NCBI GenBank assembly: GCA_003524145.1
Contig: DODZ01000039.1
Location: 1-38,658, forward strand
Origin: Candidatus Apopatosoma intestinale
GTDB taxonomy: Bacteria > Bacillota > Clostridia > Oscillospirales > CAG-272
Direction: 5' to 3'
DNA length: 38,658 bases
Shown piece by piece: positions 1 to 8,257 of the stretch (the stretch's first letter is position 1; each line of letters starts with the position of its first letter). Below the pieces are notes generated by a model. The model searched no databases. It was not told the origin of the DNA and was given only the letters and a program-made list of their open reading frames with translations. The translations under genes were made by a program, and so were the position numbers.

Positions 1-36
1 GGCTTTGCCGGTGGTTATGACTTCAAAATACATTTA

Positions 37-813
37 TCATAAAGCCTGCTTGTTTAATTTATTAACCGTATCCGAATCCTTTACCGTCATTTCCACCCAT
101 CCGGGTACAAAGCCACTGCGCAATGCATTTTTTACAGACTTAAGATTTGACCATGCGCAACAATAAAAAGGAACTCTTCCTCTTGCCAATATTTCAACTG
201 CAAGATTGCTTGTCAGCGCAGGGGCGATTCCCCCTCCGCGATATTCCGGCAAAACATCGACTCCTATCTGCCACATCGTGTCGCAATCCGCCGAGCAAGC
301 CGCAAGCCCTATCAGCTTCTCGCCGTCATAGGCGCCGATACCGAGAACATCCAATTCCTTGCGCTCTTCGCAAAGCGCGTTGCTCCAAGCCGGAAGATAT
401 AAATCTTTAAAATCCTTTTGCTCCAACATTCTGAGTTGATATTTGCACTCAATTCCGGTCAAAATATCAACATTCGGAAGAAAGTATTCTGCCATGAAGC
501 AAACACGATAACCGTATTCTTTCATTCTTTCGTCCAGCCAATGAATATTCGGGGTTTCAAAACAATTGTAAAATTCGAATTTGCTTAAATATATTTCGAT
601 AATATCTCTGTATTCGTCTTTTACGGAAGCGACAATATTGCTTCCATATGAGACCAAATTACACGCAATAGGCTCTTTATAATATTTTCGTGCCGATGTT
701 CCTATTTCGGACCTGACAAATACATTTGTATTTTTAACAAAATCAGAACTGTGAGCATTGATATCCAGTGCGGATTGCCTCATGGCTATATCAAATACTT
801 CTTTGTTTGTCAT
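37..813 (-). CDS. GNAT family N-acetyltransferase
   Basis: 258 aa. The C-terminal half has the acetyl-CoA binding pattern of GNAT enzymes: a beta-strand ending in IGVDVLPEYRGGGIAPAL (about residues 183-200) with the R/Q-x-x-G-x-G/A loop as RGGGIA, followed by the strand FYCCAWSNLKSVKNALRSGF typical of motif B. The N-terminal about 120 residues match nothing I recognise and may be an extra substrate domain. The ATG at 813 follows AAAGGAGA at good spacing. The acetyl acceptor cannot be deduced. The gene is followed by only 36 bp of window, and its neighbour upstream is the PHP phosphatase on the same strand, separated by a hairpin at 882-904, so it is probably transcribed on its own or by read-through. 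Confidence 0.85.
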   Translation of the reverse strand: MTNKEVFDIAMRQSALDINAHSSDFVKNTNVFVRSEIGTSARKYYKEPIACNLVSYGSNIVASVKDEYRDIIEIYLSKFEFYNCFETPNIHWLDERMKEYGYRVCFMAEYFLPNVDILTGIECKYQLRMLEQKDFKDLYLPAWSNALCEERKELDVLGIGAYDGEKLIGLAACSADCDTMWQIGVDVLPEYRGGGIAPALTSNLAVEILARGRVPFYCCAWSNLKSVKNALRSGFVPGWVEMTVKDSDTVNKLNKQAL

Positions 814-881
814 TTTTGTCTCCTTTTCCGTTTGTCTGCCGATATCTTAATTCTGCCATGTTTTTCGCGACTTTTATAAAG

Positions 882-904
882 CAGGGACTTCATGCGAAGT
901 CCTG
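882..904 (-). terminator. Hairpin overlapping the stop codon of the PHP gene
   Basis: CAGGACTTC and GAAGTCCCTG (minus-strand sense) form a 9-bp stem with one bulge. The TGA stop of the PHP gene falls in the loop and first 3' stem bases, and TTTATAAAA follows. It is likely an intrinsic terminator that begins inside the last codons. Confidence 0.5.
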
Positions 905-1771
905 TTTTTGTGCCGATTTATATTTTTTCGCGAGCTTTTTGAGATTTTCATAGCAGGAATACGGCACTGCGAGGTTGCCGTTCCCCTTGCCTATGGCAAT
1001 ATCGGGCTTTGCCGCGCCGTGAAAATCGCTGCCGCCGCTCGGTAAAATCTCAAGCTCACGGCAGAGGGCGAGCATATATGCGGTGTCGTCCTCCGAATAT
1101 GTCGAATAATACGCTTCTGCACCGTCAAGCCCGTATGCCATCGCAGCGGTAAGAATTTCTCTTGTCCGCACGCGGTCGACATGGTAAAGCGGATGTGCCC
1201 AGACGGCGACTCCGCCCCACTCATGAATTTTTCCGATTGTGCGGAGAAAATCAAGCCTCGGCGCATGCACATAATATTTCTGCCCCTCGTCGAGATATTT
1301 TTCAAAAGCCTCGGAAACGGATACCACATAGCCTTTTGCCTGAAGAAGCGCACCGATATTTGCGCGGTTTCTGTTTCTGTTCGGGAAGCGTTTCACAAAT
1401 TCGCCGTAGCTTATCTCAAATCCGTCGGCGGCAAGGCGTTCTATCATCTTTTTATTTGCCGACTCCTTGGCGATATTCCTCTCAACTACGTATTCCGATA
1501 CATCATCAAAAACCTCGGGTGCGAGAAAAAGCCCGAGCAGATGCAGCTCCGTGCCCTCATAGTCTGTGGTAAGCTCTGCTCCGCAGGCGGCATCTATAGG
1601 CTTGCCATTCGCGGCAGACAGAAAGCGCTCACAACCATCGACTGTATTGTGGTCGGTAAGCGCCACGGCGCAGAGCCCTGCCGAGAGCGCAAGCTCTATC
1701 AGCTCCTCGGGCGTATGAGAGCCATCTGAAAAAACGGAATGCATATGCAGATCGCAAAATTTCTCTTGCAT
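890..1771 (-). CDS. PHP domain metal-dependent phosphoesterase
   Basis: 293 aa, the usual length of stand-alone PHP phosphoesterases (YciV/TrpH type, now known as RNase AM or nucleoside 3',5'-bisphosphate phosphatase in some bacteria). Metal-ligand motifs appear in the expected order: DLHMHS (residues 7-12), LTDHN (about 38-42), a Glu in GAELTTD, VWAHPLYH and the C-terminal GGSDFHG. A CASS-type insert lies between, as in the family. The ATG at 1771 follows AAAGAGGT. The enzyme is expected to be cytosolic. The exact substrate (RNA 5' ends, pAp or another phosphate ester) is inferred from the family only. It is divergent from the rhamnosidase gene. Confidence 0.88.
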   Translation of the reverse strand: MQEKFCDLHMHSVFSDGSHTPEELIELALSAGLCAVALTDHNTVDGCERFLSAANGKPIDAACGAELTTDYEGTELHLLGLFLAPEVFDDVSEYVVERNIAKESANKKMIERLAADGFEISYGEFVKRFPNRNRNRANIGALLQAKGYVVSVSEAFEKYLDEGQKYYVHAPRLDFLRTIGKIHEWGGVAVWAHPLYHVDRVRTREILTAAMAYGLDGAEAYYSTYSEDDTAYMLALCRELEILPSGGSDFHGAAKPDIAIGKGNGNLAVPYSCYENLKKLAKKYKSAQKQDFA

Positions 1772-1810
1772 GATAAACCTCTTTTTTTAAAAGCATTTTT
1801 TCTTTTCGTA

Positions 1811-1839
1811 TTGAAAAGTACAGGCTTTTATGATACAAT
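1811..1839 (+). promoter_or_regulatory. Promoter of the rhamnosidase gene
   Basis: TTGAAA (1811-1816), a 17-bp spacer and TACAAT (1834-1839) make a good vegetative promoter. It predicts a start near 1846 and a leader of about 90 nt before the ATG at 1935. Confidence 0.55.
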
Positions 1840-1855
1840 ATAAAAACAAACAATG

Positions 1856-1890
1856 ATGAGGAAATTATTTCCCTTATAATTATACCTCAT
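1856..1890 (+). promoter_or_regulatory. Dyad in the rhamnosidase leader
   Basis: ATGAGG (1856-1861) is mirrored by CCTCAT (1885-1890), and inside these AATTAT is mirrored by ATAATT. The left arm also carries the 13-bp palindrome GGAAATTATTTCC (1860-1872). It lies just downstream of the predicted start site, where a repressor operator or a leader RNA hairpin would sit. No regulator gene is adjacent. Confidence 0.4.
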
Positions 1891-1934
1891 AGTAAAGTGA
1901 AAATCAAGAAAAAAACGCAGAAAGAGGTTTCTAT

Positions 1935-4181
1935 ATGAAAACAGGTGCAAAATGGATCTGCTCTCCCAAGGAGGCAAATGTTGTTGATTTCTACAAGAAG
2001 ATAGCTCTCTCCGGCAAGGTGAAGAAGGCGACACTCGGCGCTTCCGCGATGGGACTTTATCTCGTGCGCATAAACGGCAAGCGCATAACGGATTCTTTAC
2101 TGAATCCCGGCTGGACATCATACCATGTCCGCACTCAGTATCAGACGTATGACGTCACGGCGTTTCTCGGCGGCAAGAGCGCGGAAATTTCCGTTACAGC
2201 GGCAGAGGGCTGGGCAGTCGGTGACCTCACATGGAAGGGAAGACACCATGTTTTCTCCGATACGGTCAGTGTTATCGCGTGGCTTGATGTGGAATATGCC
2301 GACGGAAGAGAGGAACATTTTGCCACAGACGATACATGGGGCGTGCGTACCTCGAAGATACTTTATTCCGAGATATATCACGGCGAGACGGTAGACCCGA
2401 CGGCAAGAATAAAAAAACTCGGTACTGCTGAGCTCAGCCGCGTGAAAACAAAGCTTATTCCGCAGGTGGGCGAGCTCATCCATGAGCATGAGCGGATTGC
2501 CCCGAAGGAATTTATTATCACGCCGAAGGGCGAGAGAGTAATAGATTTCGGGCAGAATATGACAGGCTATGTAGAGGTTCGCATCAAAGGCGAGCGCGGC
2601 GGCAGAATAGTTATGACTCATGCAGAGGTGCTTGATGCCGAGGGCAACTTCTATAACGAAAATCTGCGTTCCGCAAGAAGCAGAAACGAATATATACTGT
2701 CCGGCGGAGAGGATGTTTTCAAGCCAACCTTTTCATTTCAGGGCTTCCGCTACATCCGCCTCGATGAATATCCCTTTGAAGAGGTAGACCTTAATTGCTT
2801 TACAGCCGTTGCGGTTTATTCCGATATGGAGCGCACAGGCTTCTTTTCATGCGGAAATGCAAAGGTAAATCAGCTTTATCATAATGTTCTCTGGGGGCAG
2901 AGAAGTAATTATCTCGATGTTCCCACCGACTGCCCGCAGAGAGACGAGCGTCTCGGCTGGACAGGTGACGCACAGGTTTTCTGCCGTGCCGGCGCATATA
3001 ATTTCGGTGTACACGATTTCTTCCGAAAATGGCTCGGCGATATGGCGGCAGAGCAGTCACTCCGCAATGACGGCGGCGTTCCGATAGTTGTTCCCGATGC
3101 TCTCCAAAGAGGTGCCGTGTGCTGCGCATGGGGCGATGCCGCCGGCATTATCCCGTGGGAGGTTTACCTTGCTTACGGTGATAAGAAAATGCTTGCAGAG
3201 CATTTTCCCATGATGAAAAAATGGGTTGAATACATACGCCATGCCGGAACCAAGGAATATCTCTGGGTGGACAGATGGCACTATGGCGACTGGCTCGCGA
3301 TGGATGGTGTTGTCGGCGGCGATACGGGCGCAACACAAAAGGATCTGATTGCCTCGGCTTATTATGCGCGCGTGACGGATATTCTCGTTAAAGCCGGCAA
3401 ACTGCTCGGCAAGGACATGAGCGAATATGAGGAGCTTTACCGTCATATACTCGATGCCTTCCATGACAACTTCATAGAAAACGGACTGCCCTGTATGTCC
3501 AAGCACATTTCTCTGCGCGATGAGAAAAACAGAAAAGAGCAGGCTATCATAAAGCCGATAACACAGACGACACTCGCGATGATACTGCATTTTCATCTCT
3601 ATCGCGGCGAAGATGAGAGAAAAAGCATGGCGGATTGCCTTGCAAAGATTATCCATGAAAACGGCGACAGAATTAACACGGGCTTTGTCGGCACGCCTTA
3701 TATTCTCCATGCGCTCTCCGAAAACGGATATACAGACCTCGCATATACGCTCCTGCTTCAGGAGAAGATGCCTTCATGGCTTTATTCCGTAAATCACGGC
3801 GCGACGACGATGTGGGAGCGCTGGAACTGCATAAATGAGGATGGCTCTTTCAGCAGCGTCAGCATGACCTCATTTAATCACTATGCATACGGTGCCGTAG
3901 CAGACTGGCTATACGGCGTATGCGCAGGTATAAATTCGCTGCCTGACGGTGCCGGCTATAAGCACATTGCACTCGCTCCGAAGCCATCAAAAAATCTCGG
4001 ATTTGTAAACTGCAGAATCAAGACGGTTTCCGGTGAGGTTATTTCAAACTGGTATTATTCGGGCGAATTTATCCACTATGAGTTCAGCGTTCCTGCGGGC
4101 ACGGTGGCGGAGCTTACGCTTCCCGACGGCAGAAAAGAGACTCTTTGCGGCGGTGAATATATTTTCACTACCAAGGCATAA
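1935..4181 (+). CDS. Alpha-L-rhamnosidase, GH78 family
   Basis: 748 aa. The enzyme releases terminal L-rhamnose from plant or bacterial glycans or glycosides. The GH78 fingerprint DVPTDCPQRDERLGWTGDA is at about residues 328-346 and carries the cluster of acidic catalytic residues. The (alpha/alpha)6 barrel continues with HYGDWLAMDG, and GATTMWERW (Glu at about 628) supplies the second conserved acid. The first about 300 residues fit the N-terminal beta-sandwich modules, and the end is the usual beta-sandwich cap. No signal peptide is visible, so action on imported oligosaccharides or glycosides inside the cell is likely. AGAGGT precedes the ATG. A metallophosphoesterase gene follows 60 bp later across a weak hairpin. 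No rhamnose catabolism genes are in view. Confidence 0.94.
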   Translation: MKTGAKWICSPKEANVVDFYKKIALSGKVKKATLGASAMGLYLVRINGKRITDSLLNPGWTSYHVRTQYQTYDVTAFLGGKSAEISVTAAEGWAVGDLTWKGRHHVFSDTVSVIAWLDVEYADGREEHFATDDTWGVRTSKILYSEIYHGETVDPTARIKKLGTAELSRVKTKLIPQVGELIHEHERIAPKEFIITPKGERVIDFGQNMTGYVEVRIKGERGGRIVMTHAEVLDAEGNFYNENLRSARSRNEYILSGGEDVFKPTFSFQGFRYIRLDEYPFEEVDLNCFTAVAVYSDMERTGFFSCGNAKVNQLYHNVLWGQRSNYLDVPTDCPQRDERLGWTGDAQVFCRAGAYNFGVHDFFRKWLGDMAAEQSLRNDGGVPIVVPDALQRGAVCCAWGDAAGIIPWEVYLAYGDKKMLAEHFPMMKKWVEYIRHAGTKEYLWVDRWHYGDWLAMDGVVGGDTGATQKDLIASAYYARVTDILVKAGKLLGKDMSEYEELYRHILDAFHDNFIENGLPCMSKHISLRDEKNRKEQAIIKPITQTTLAMILHFHLYRGEDERKSMADCLAKIIHENGDRINTGFVGTPYILHALSENGYTDLAYTLLLQEKMPSWLYSVNHGATTMWERWNCINEDGSFSSVSMTSFNHYAYGAVADWLYGVCAGINSLPDGAGYKHIALAPKPSKNLGFVNCRIKTVSGEVISNWYYSGEFIHYEFSVPAGTVAELTLPDGRKETLCGGEYIFTTKA

Positions 4182-4193
4182 AAAATCAAGGTG

Positions 4194-4216
4194 AAGGCGG
4201 CATTTGCCGCTTTTAT
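4194..4216 (+). terminator. Weak hairpin after the rhamnosidase gene
   Basis: AAGGCGGC and GCCGCTTT pair around a 4-nt loop and run into TTTTAT. This may partially terminate the rhamnosidase transcript or set the level of the downstream gene. Confidence 0.45.
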
Positions 4217-4241
4217 CCGCTGAAAAGGAAAAATATCCCGA

Positions 4242-4970
4242 ATGAATTTAGATATAACAAGATACAGTATCAGAGCAAAAATACGCAATCCCGCGCGAAT
4301 TGCCGTAGTCGCCGATCTGCACAACGGCAGATGGCAGGAGATTTTTGCTGAAATAAAGAAAAACGGATGCGATATTATCGTTATCCCGGGAGATCTCACG
4401 GAGGGGATGCGCTCCTGTGAAAACGGGCTTGCTTTTCTGCGTGCGGCATCGTCTTTTGCACCGACATTTTATTCGATAGGAAATCACGAGATAGGGAGCC
4501 GCGAGCGGTATCTGCCGCTTGCCCGCGAGACCGGTGCCGTAATGCTGGACAATGCATACGTGCGCTGGCATGATATAAATATCGGAGGGCTGACAACGGG
4601 TTTCGATACACGCCAGAGCTTCCTCTCGAAAACGCCGCGACCGAATCTGCATTGGCTCTCAATCTTCAGTGCGCTCAGCGGCTATAAGCTGCTCCTTTGC
4701 CATCATCCGGAATATTATCCGCGGTATATCAGAAGCACAGGCATCGACCTGACGATATCAGGTCATGCACACGGCGGACAGTGGCGCATCGGCGGCAAAA
4801 GCATTTTTGCACCGGGGCAGGGACTTTTCCCGAGATATGCGCAGGGTCTGCATGAAAAGCGCCTCTGCGTCAGCCGAGGGCTTGCAAACAACACGGCTTT
4901 CCCGAGGTTTGGCAATAATCCGGAGCTTGTTTTCATCACGCTTGTTCCCGAGGAAAATCTGCACAGGTGA
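4242..4970 (+). CDS. Calcineurin-like metallophosphoesterase (YkuE type)
   Basis: 242 aa with all dimetal-site motifs in order: DLH (residues 25-27), GD (50-51), GNHE (80-83), HH (154-155) and GHAHGG (174-179). The spacing and the APGQGLFPRYAQG segment after the last motif resemble YkuE-like phosphoesterases. Those are usually membrane or Tat-exported, but here there is no transmembrane or signal segment at the N terminus, so a cytosolic protein is expected. AAAGGAAAA lies before the ATG. Substrate unknown; family members act on phospholipids, UDP-sugars or nucleotides. It ends against a terminator shared with the convergent S41 gene. Confidence 0.87.
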   Translation: MNLDITRYSIRAKIRNPARIAVVADLHNGRWQEIFAEIKKNGCDIIVIPGDLTEGMRSCENGLAFLRAASSFAPTFYSIGNHEIGSRERYLPLARETGAVMLDNAYVRWHDINIGGLTTGFDTRQSFLSKTPRPNLHWLSIFSALSGYKLLLCHHPEYYPRYIRSTGIDLTISGHAHGGQWRIGGKSIFAPGQGLFPRYAQGLHEKRLCVSRGLANNTAFPRFGNNPELVFITLVPEENLHR

Positions 4971-4980
4971 GGTAAATATG

Positions 4981-5007
4981 AAAAAGAGGCACGCAGTGCC
5001 TCTTTTT
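4981..5007. terminator. Bidirectional terminator between convergent genes
   Basis: AAAAAGAGGCAC, loop GCA, GTGCCTCTTTTT: a perfect 12-bp stem with A and T tracts on both sides, placed between the convergent phosphoesterase and S41 genes. Confidence 0.9.
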
Positions 5008-5032
5008 TGTCGGAATTTTATCCCGATGCGGC

Positions 5033-6331
5033 TTATTTGCCATTCTCTTCGTTTATATATTCCGCAAGGGCGGTCACGGGGTCATCGCTATCGAGCCAGT
5101 AGTCGGGAGCAAGTCCTTTACCCTCCTCAAAACCGTCCATATTGAAAACCTTATATCCCATGCAGAAAAGAATATTTGAATTCGGCAGATGATATCCGAG
5201 GATATCGCCAAACTGCCCACAACCGCAGGTTGCGCTGCCGACGGAAACGGAATTTTTCACCGACCTTGCATACATGACAGCCGATTCTCCCGAGGAAGCA
5301 ACGTTTTTGTTTTGCAGAAGCCATAACTTACCGCCGAATTTTGAGGAGTCAGGATTGTTTTCGGGAAGCGAATGAATTTCATAGCTTTTTTCGTGCGCAC
5401 TTTCCCGATTATCGCCTGCGAGCGGAGAGGAGAGCACGGCATAGTCCATCTCCCAGTTGGCATAACCATTCAGCGCATTGACAAACATTTCGGGAAATCT
5501 GCTGTCGCCGCCGGAATTTCCAAGCACCGACCAGATGAGATTTTTCGCGTTTTTGTATTTTTCTCCCATACCGGAAAATTCGTCTGTTTTCTCATCCGGC
5601 AGACCGTATGTTGTCTGATATACCGCGGGAATGCCGAGAATTTCCCTATCGTAAAGAAACCCGTCTTTCGGATTGCATAAATCGGTTTTGCATCTGTGGA
5701 GAGGAAGCTCTTCGCCGCCGAGGGTGAGAGCATCGACAGGCTTTTCGCTGTAGATGCCGAAGAGAAAACGCTCGCACCCATCATGCGAGGGAAGCGTGGG
5801 AAAGAGATTTTCCGATATTTCCGCCATGTCAGATTCCTTGCCACAGAGCGTAGCACAGCCCGAGATTACTTTGACGCGCCCGCCGTGCTTTTCAAGAAGC
5901 AAATCCGAAAAATACGCAATGAAGCAGTGCTTCATATTCAGATTTTTTTCTCCGATAAAAGCGAAATGAGTATCGTTTATATGCGGATAAAGTGCCTCAA
6001 ATATTATTTCTTTAAGTCCGTCGGTCGATATTCCGACTGCGGGAATTTTTGCGATGATATCCGCCTTCAGCTTCTCAAAATCAACCTTATCACTGTAATA
6101 ATCATATCCTGCATACGCATATTTTAAAATGTCAAAGAAGATTTCGATATCCTCCGATGCAGCATCGCGCGAAATATTCGGCACAGCCGGGTACTTTTCA
6201 CGCAGTGATTGCTTATCCATATAAAATAAAGATGTGTAATCACAGCAAGGCTTCAGCTTTGCCGCAAGTGCCTCGTTTATCTCTACGGGTTGACCGGCAC
6301 AATAGTATTTTTCAAATTCCGACGCTTTCAT
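5033..6331 (-). CDS. S41 family peptidase-like protein
   Basis: 432 aa. The C-terminal part has tail-specific protease (S41) hallmarks: the strand LIWSVLGNSGGDSRFP (about 265-280, the RGNxGG-type loop), the nucleophile region QNKNVASSGESA (about 340-351, Ser346/347), and the terminal EGKGLAPDYWL (about 403-413), equivalent to the GVxPD ending of C-terminal processing peptidases. There is no signal peptide, membrane segment or PDZ domain, which is unusual because most S41 proteases are exported. The N-terminal 130 residues contain the helical region often found in lipoprotein S41 homologues. Its own promoter lies at 6361-6389 and GGAGGT precedes the ATG. Target unknown; activity is inferred from the motifs only. 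Confidence 0.75.
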   Translation of the reverse strand: MKASEFEKYYCAGQPVEINEALAAKLKPCCDYTSLFYMDKQSLREKYPAVPNISRDAASEDIEIFFDILKYAYAGYDYYSDKVDFEKLKADIIAKIPAVGISTDGLKEIIFEALYPHINDTHFAFIGEKNLNMKHCFIAYFSDLLLEKHGGRVKVISGCATLCGKESDMAEISENLFPTLPSHDGCERFLFGIYSEKPVDALTLGGEELPLHRCKTDLCNPKDGFLYDREILGIPAVYQTTYGLPDEKTDEFSGMGEKYKNAKNLIWSVLGNSGGDSRFPEMFVNALNGYANWEMDYAVLSSPLAGDNRESAHEKSYEIHSLPENNPDSSKFGGKLWLLQNKNVASSGESAVMYARSVKNSVSVGSATCGCGQFGDILGYHLPNSNILFCMGYKVFNMDGFEEGKGLAPDYWLDSDDPVTALAEYINEENGK

Positions 6332-6360
6332 TTCTTACCTCCGAAATGTTCTTTGCTATG

Positions 6361-6389
6361 AATATACCATTTTGGGTGGGTGAAATCAA
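6361..6389 (-). promoter_or_regulatory. Promoter of the S41 peptidase gene
   Basis: On the minus strand TTGATT (6384-6389), a 17-bp spacer, then TATATT (6361-6366). Start expected near 6355, about 25 nt before the ATG. Confidence 0.55.
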
Positions 6390-6435
6390 CAGACTGACGG
6401 TTGAAAAAGGTGATTTTTTGTCAACCGATGGTTGA
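6386..6435. promoter_or_regulatory. Array of four alternating GTTGA half-sites
   Basis: TCAAC (6386), GTTGA (6400), TCAAC (6421) and GTTGA (6431) alternate in orientation. The outer context extends one pair to CGGTTGA/TCAACCG (6398-6404 and 6421-6427). The first half-site overlaps the -35 box of the S41 promoter. This is a possible operator for a dimeric regulator, or a small RNA fold at the end of the CDF transcript. Confidence 0.35.
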
Positions 6436-6440
6436 GCCGC

Positions 6441-7604
6441 TTATGTATGCACCCTGTCTATCGTCACGACGGCGGTTTTGCCGGTGTCCTCAAGTATGCC
6501 TTTTCGGATAGCTGCCTTGATATCATCGTCCGATTCCTTTATATCAAAGGGGACGGCGGCATCAAATATCACGTTTGTATGAGTAGGTCCCTTGACCATG
6601 CGGAAATCATGGATGGTGATACGCGGGTCTATCTCATGAACGCGCATCTGCGCTTCGGTTTTTGCCGCGTCCACCTCCTCGCTTCCGACTGCTATAGGGT
6701 CCATATGAATGACGGCATCACAACCGAGCTCGCGCGAAAGCTCTCTTTCGATATTGTCGATAGCATCGTGCGCTTCGATTAAGTCATCCTTGTCGCTTAC
6801 CTCGGCATGGAGCGAAATCATTCTTCTTCCGGGACCGTAATCATGTACTATCAGGTCGTGCACGCCGAGCACTGTGGGCGAGCTTTTCGCTATGCGTATT
6901 ATTTTATCCGTAAATTCCTTGTCGGGTGCCTGACCGAGCAGCGGCTGAATAGTTTCTATGGCGGAGCGTATGCCCGCGATGAGTATTACAACCGAGAGCG
7001 CAAGACCGCAATATGCATCTATCTCAAGTGAGGTAAAATGCGAAATCAGCATACATACAAGCACGGCGAGCGTGGAAAAGCTGTCGCAAAGGCTGTCTAC
7101 CGCGGCAACTTTCACCGCATCGGAATTTATCTTTTTGCCTACAGCGCGGTTATAGAACGTCATATAGAGCTTCACAGCCACGGAAACGGCGAGGATAATC
7201 ACCGTGAGAGAGCCGAATTCCGTTTCTCTCGGTGTAATAATGCGTTCTACCGAGGTAACGGCGAGCTCAAAGCCCATCAGCGTGACGGCAATTGAGACGA
7301 GAAGCCCCGAGATATATTCTATCCTGCCGTGCCCGAAAGGATGCGTATTGTCCGGCTTCTGCCCGGCAAGGCGAAAGCCTATCAGCGTTATCAGTGAGGA
7401 TCCGGCATCGCTTAAGTTATTGAAAGCATCCGCCGTGACAGAAATGGCACCCGAAGCTATGCCGGCTACCAGCTTGCCCGCAAAAAGCAGAATATTTAAA
7501 AATATGCCGACAATGCCGCAGAGCATGCCATATGCCGAGCGCACACGCGGATTTTCCGTATTGTCTCTGTCCTTTATAAAAAGCCGTGAGAGCAGCTTTA
7601 TCAT
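6441..7604 (-). CDS. Cation diffusion facilitator family transporter
   Basis: 387 aa from the ATG at 7604. The in-frame GTG at 7613 is part of the ribosome binding site AGAGGTG, so it is rejected as the start. A CDF fold is evident: six hydrophobic segments, the TM2 metal motif around ADAFNNLSDA, the cytoplasmic loop HPFGHGRIEY, a second metal motif AVDSLCDS on TM5, and a C-terminal cytosolic domain with two histidine-bearing strands (GVHDLIVHDYG and ALIHMDP-like AVIHMDP). It exports divalent metals such as Mn, Zn, Co or Fe by proton antiport; the metal is not assignable with confidence. The C terminus extends about 80 residues past the usual domain. It lies downstream of hpt across a terminator. 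Confidence 0.92.
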   Translation of the reverse strand: MIKLLSRLFIKDRDNTENPRVRSAYGMLCGIVGIFLNILLFAGKLVAGIASGAISVTADAFNNLSDAGSSLITLIGFRLAGQKPDNTHPFGHGRIEYISGLLVSIAVTLMGFELAVTSVERIITPRETEFGSLTVIILAVSVAVKLYMTFYNRAVGKKINSDAVKVAAVDSLCDSFSTLAVLVCMLISHFTSLEIDAYCGLALSVVILIAGIRSAIETIQPLLGQAPDKEFTDKIIRIAKSSPTVLGVHDLIVHDYGPGRRMISLHAEVSDKDDLIEAHDAIDNIERELSRELGCDAVIHMDPIAVGSEEVDAAKTEAQMRVHEIDPRITIHDFRMVKGPTHTNVIFDAAVPFDIKESDDDIKAAIRKGILEDTGKTAVVTIDRVHT

Positions 7605-7630
7605 TAAAATCACCTCTGTAGGAATATATA

Positions 7631-7665
7631 AAATTCCGCCGCGGGATAGCGGGCGGAATTTTTTT
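7631..7665. terminator. Terminator of the rplI-hpt operon (bidirectional shape)
   Basis: AAATTCCGCC (7631-7640) pairs with GGCGGAATTT (7652-7661), with T tracts on either side. It separates hpt from the CDF gene. Confidence 0.75.
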
Positions 7666-7676
7666 GTCTTTTTTGC

Positions 7677-8237
7677 TCAGCTTGAATAAACTTCTTTTTT
7701 GAGAATGCCGATGACGGGAAGATTTCTGTATTTTTCGTCATAATCGAGACCGAAGCCCACGACAAATTCATCCGGAATGACTTTGCCGACATAATCCGCC
7801 TCAAAATCGACCTCGCGGCGCGACGGCTTATCAAGCAGAGTACAGGTGCGGACGGATTTCGCACCGCGCTCCTTCATATATCCGGTCAGATTTGAAAGAG
7901 TTCTGCCGCTGTCGATTATATCTTCGACTATGAGAACATCACACTGATTGAGATCGCTTCTTATGAGATCAAGCAAAACCTTTATCTGACCGCTGGTCTT
8001 TGTTCCGCTTCCGTAGGACGAGACCTTCATAAAATCTATTTCACAGGGAATCGTTATCTTACCGAGGAGTGCGCCCATGAAGGGAAGTGCGCCCTTGAGC
8101 GTGCCTACTATGAGCAGGCGCTTGCCGTTATAATCTTCGGAAATTTTTGCGCCGAGTTTTTCCACCGTGTTCTTTATCTCCTCTTCGCTCAGAAGCACGG
8201 AGCTGATATCATTCATCATATTGTATTTCTCTGACAT
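7677..8237 (-). CDS. hpt: Hypoxanthine phosphoribosyltransferase
   Basis: 186 aa purine salvage enzyme that makes IMP/GMP from hypoxanthine/guanine and PRPP. The PRPP-binding loop VLIVEDIIDSGRT is at about 101-113, the family segment MKVSSYGSGTKTSG at about 70-83, and the C-terminal base-contact region DEFVVGFGLDYDEKYRNLP is intact. Length and N terminus fit the Gram-positive family. It follows tilS by 20 bp in the rplI-dnaB-tilS-hpt operon; the tilS-hpt pairing is widespread in Bacillota. GGGGGAGAAA precedes the ATG. Confidence 0.96.
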   Translation of the reverse strand: MSEKYNMMNDISSVLLSEEEIKNTVEKLGAKISEDYNGKRLLIVGTLKGALPFMGALLGKITIPCEIDFMKVSSYGSGTKTSGQIKVLLDLIRSDLNQCDVLIVEDIIDSGRTLSNLTGYMKERGAKSVRTCTLLDKPSRREVDFEADYVGKVIPDEFVVGFGLDYDEKYRNLPVIGILKKEVYSS

Positions 8238-8257
8238 TTTTTCTCCCCCAAATTGCT

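Noticed and set aside
7605..7613. GTG start for the CDF transporter
   Set aside because: The GTG is part of AGAGGTG, the ribosome binding site of the ATG at 7604.
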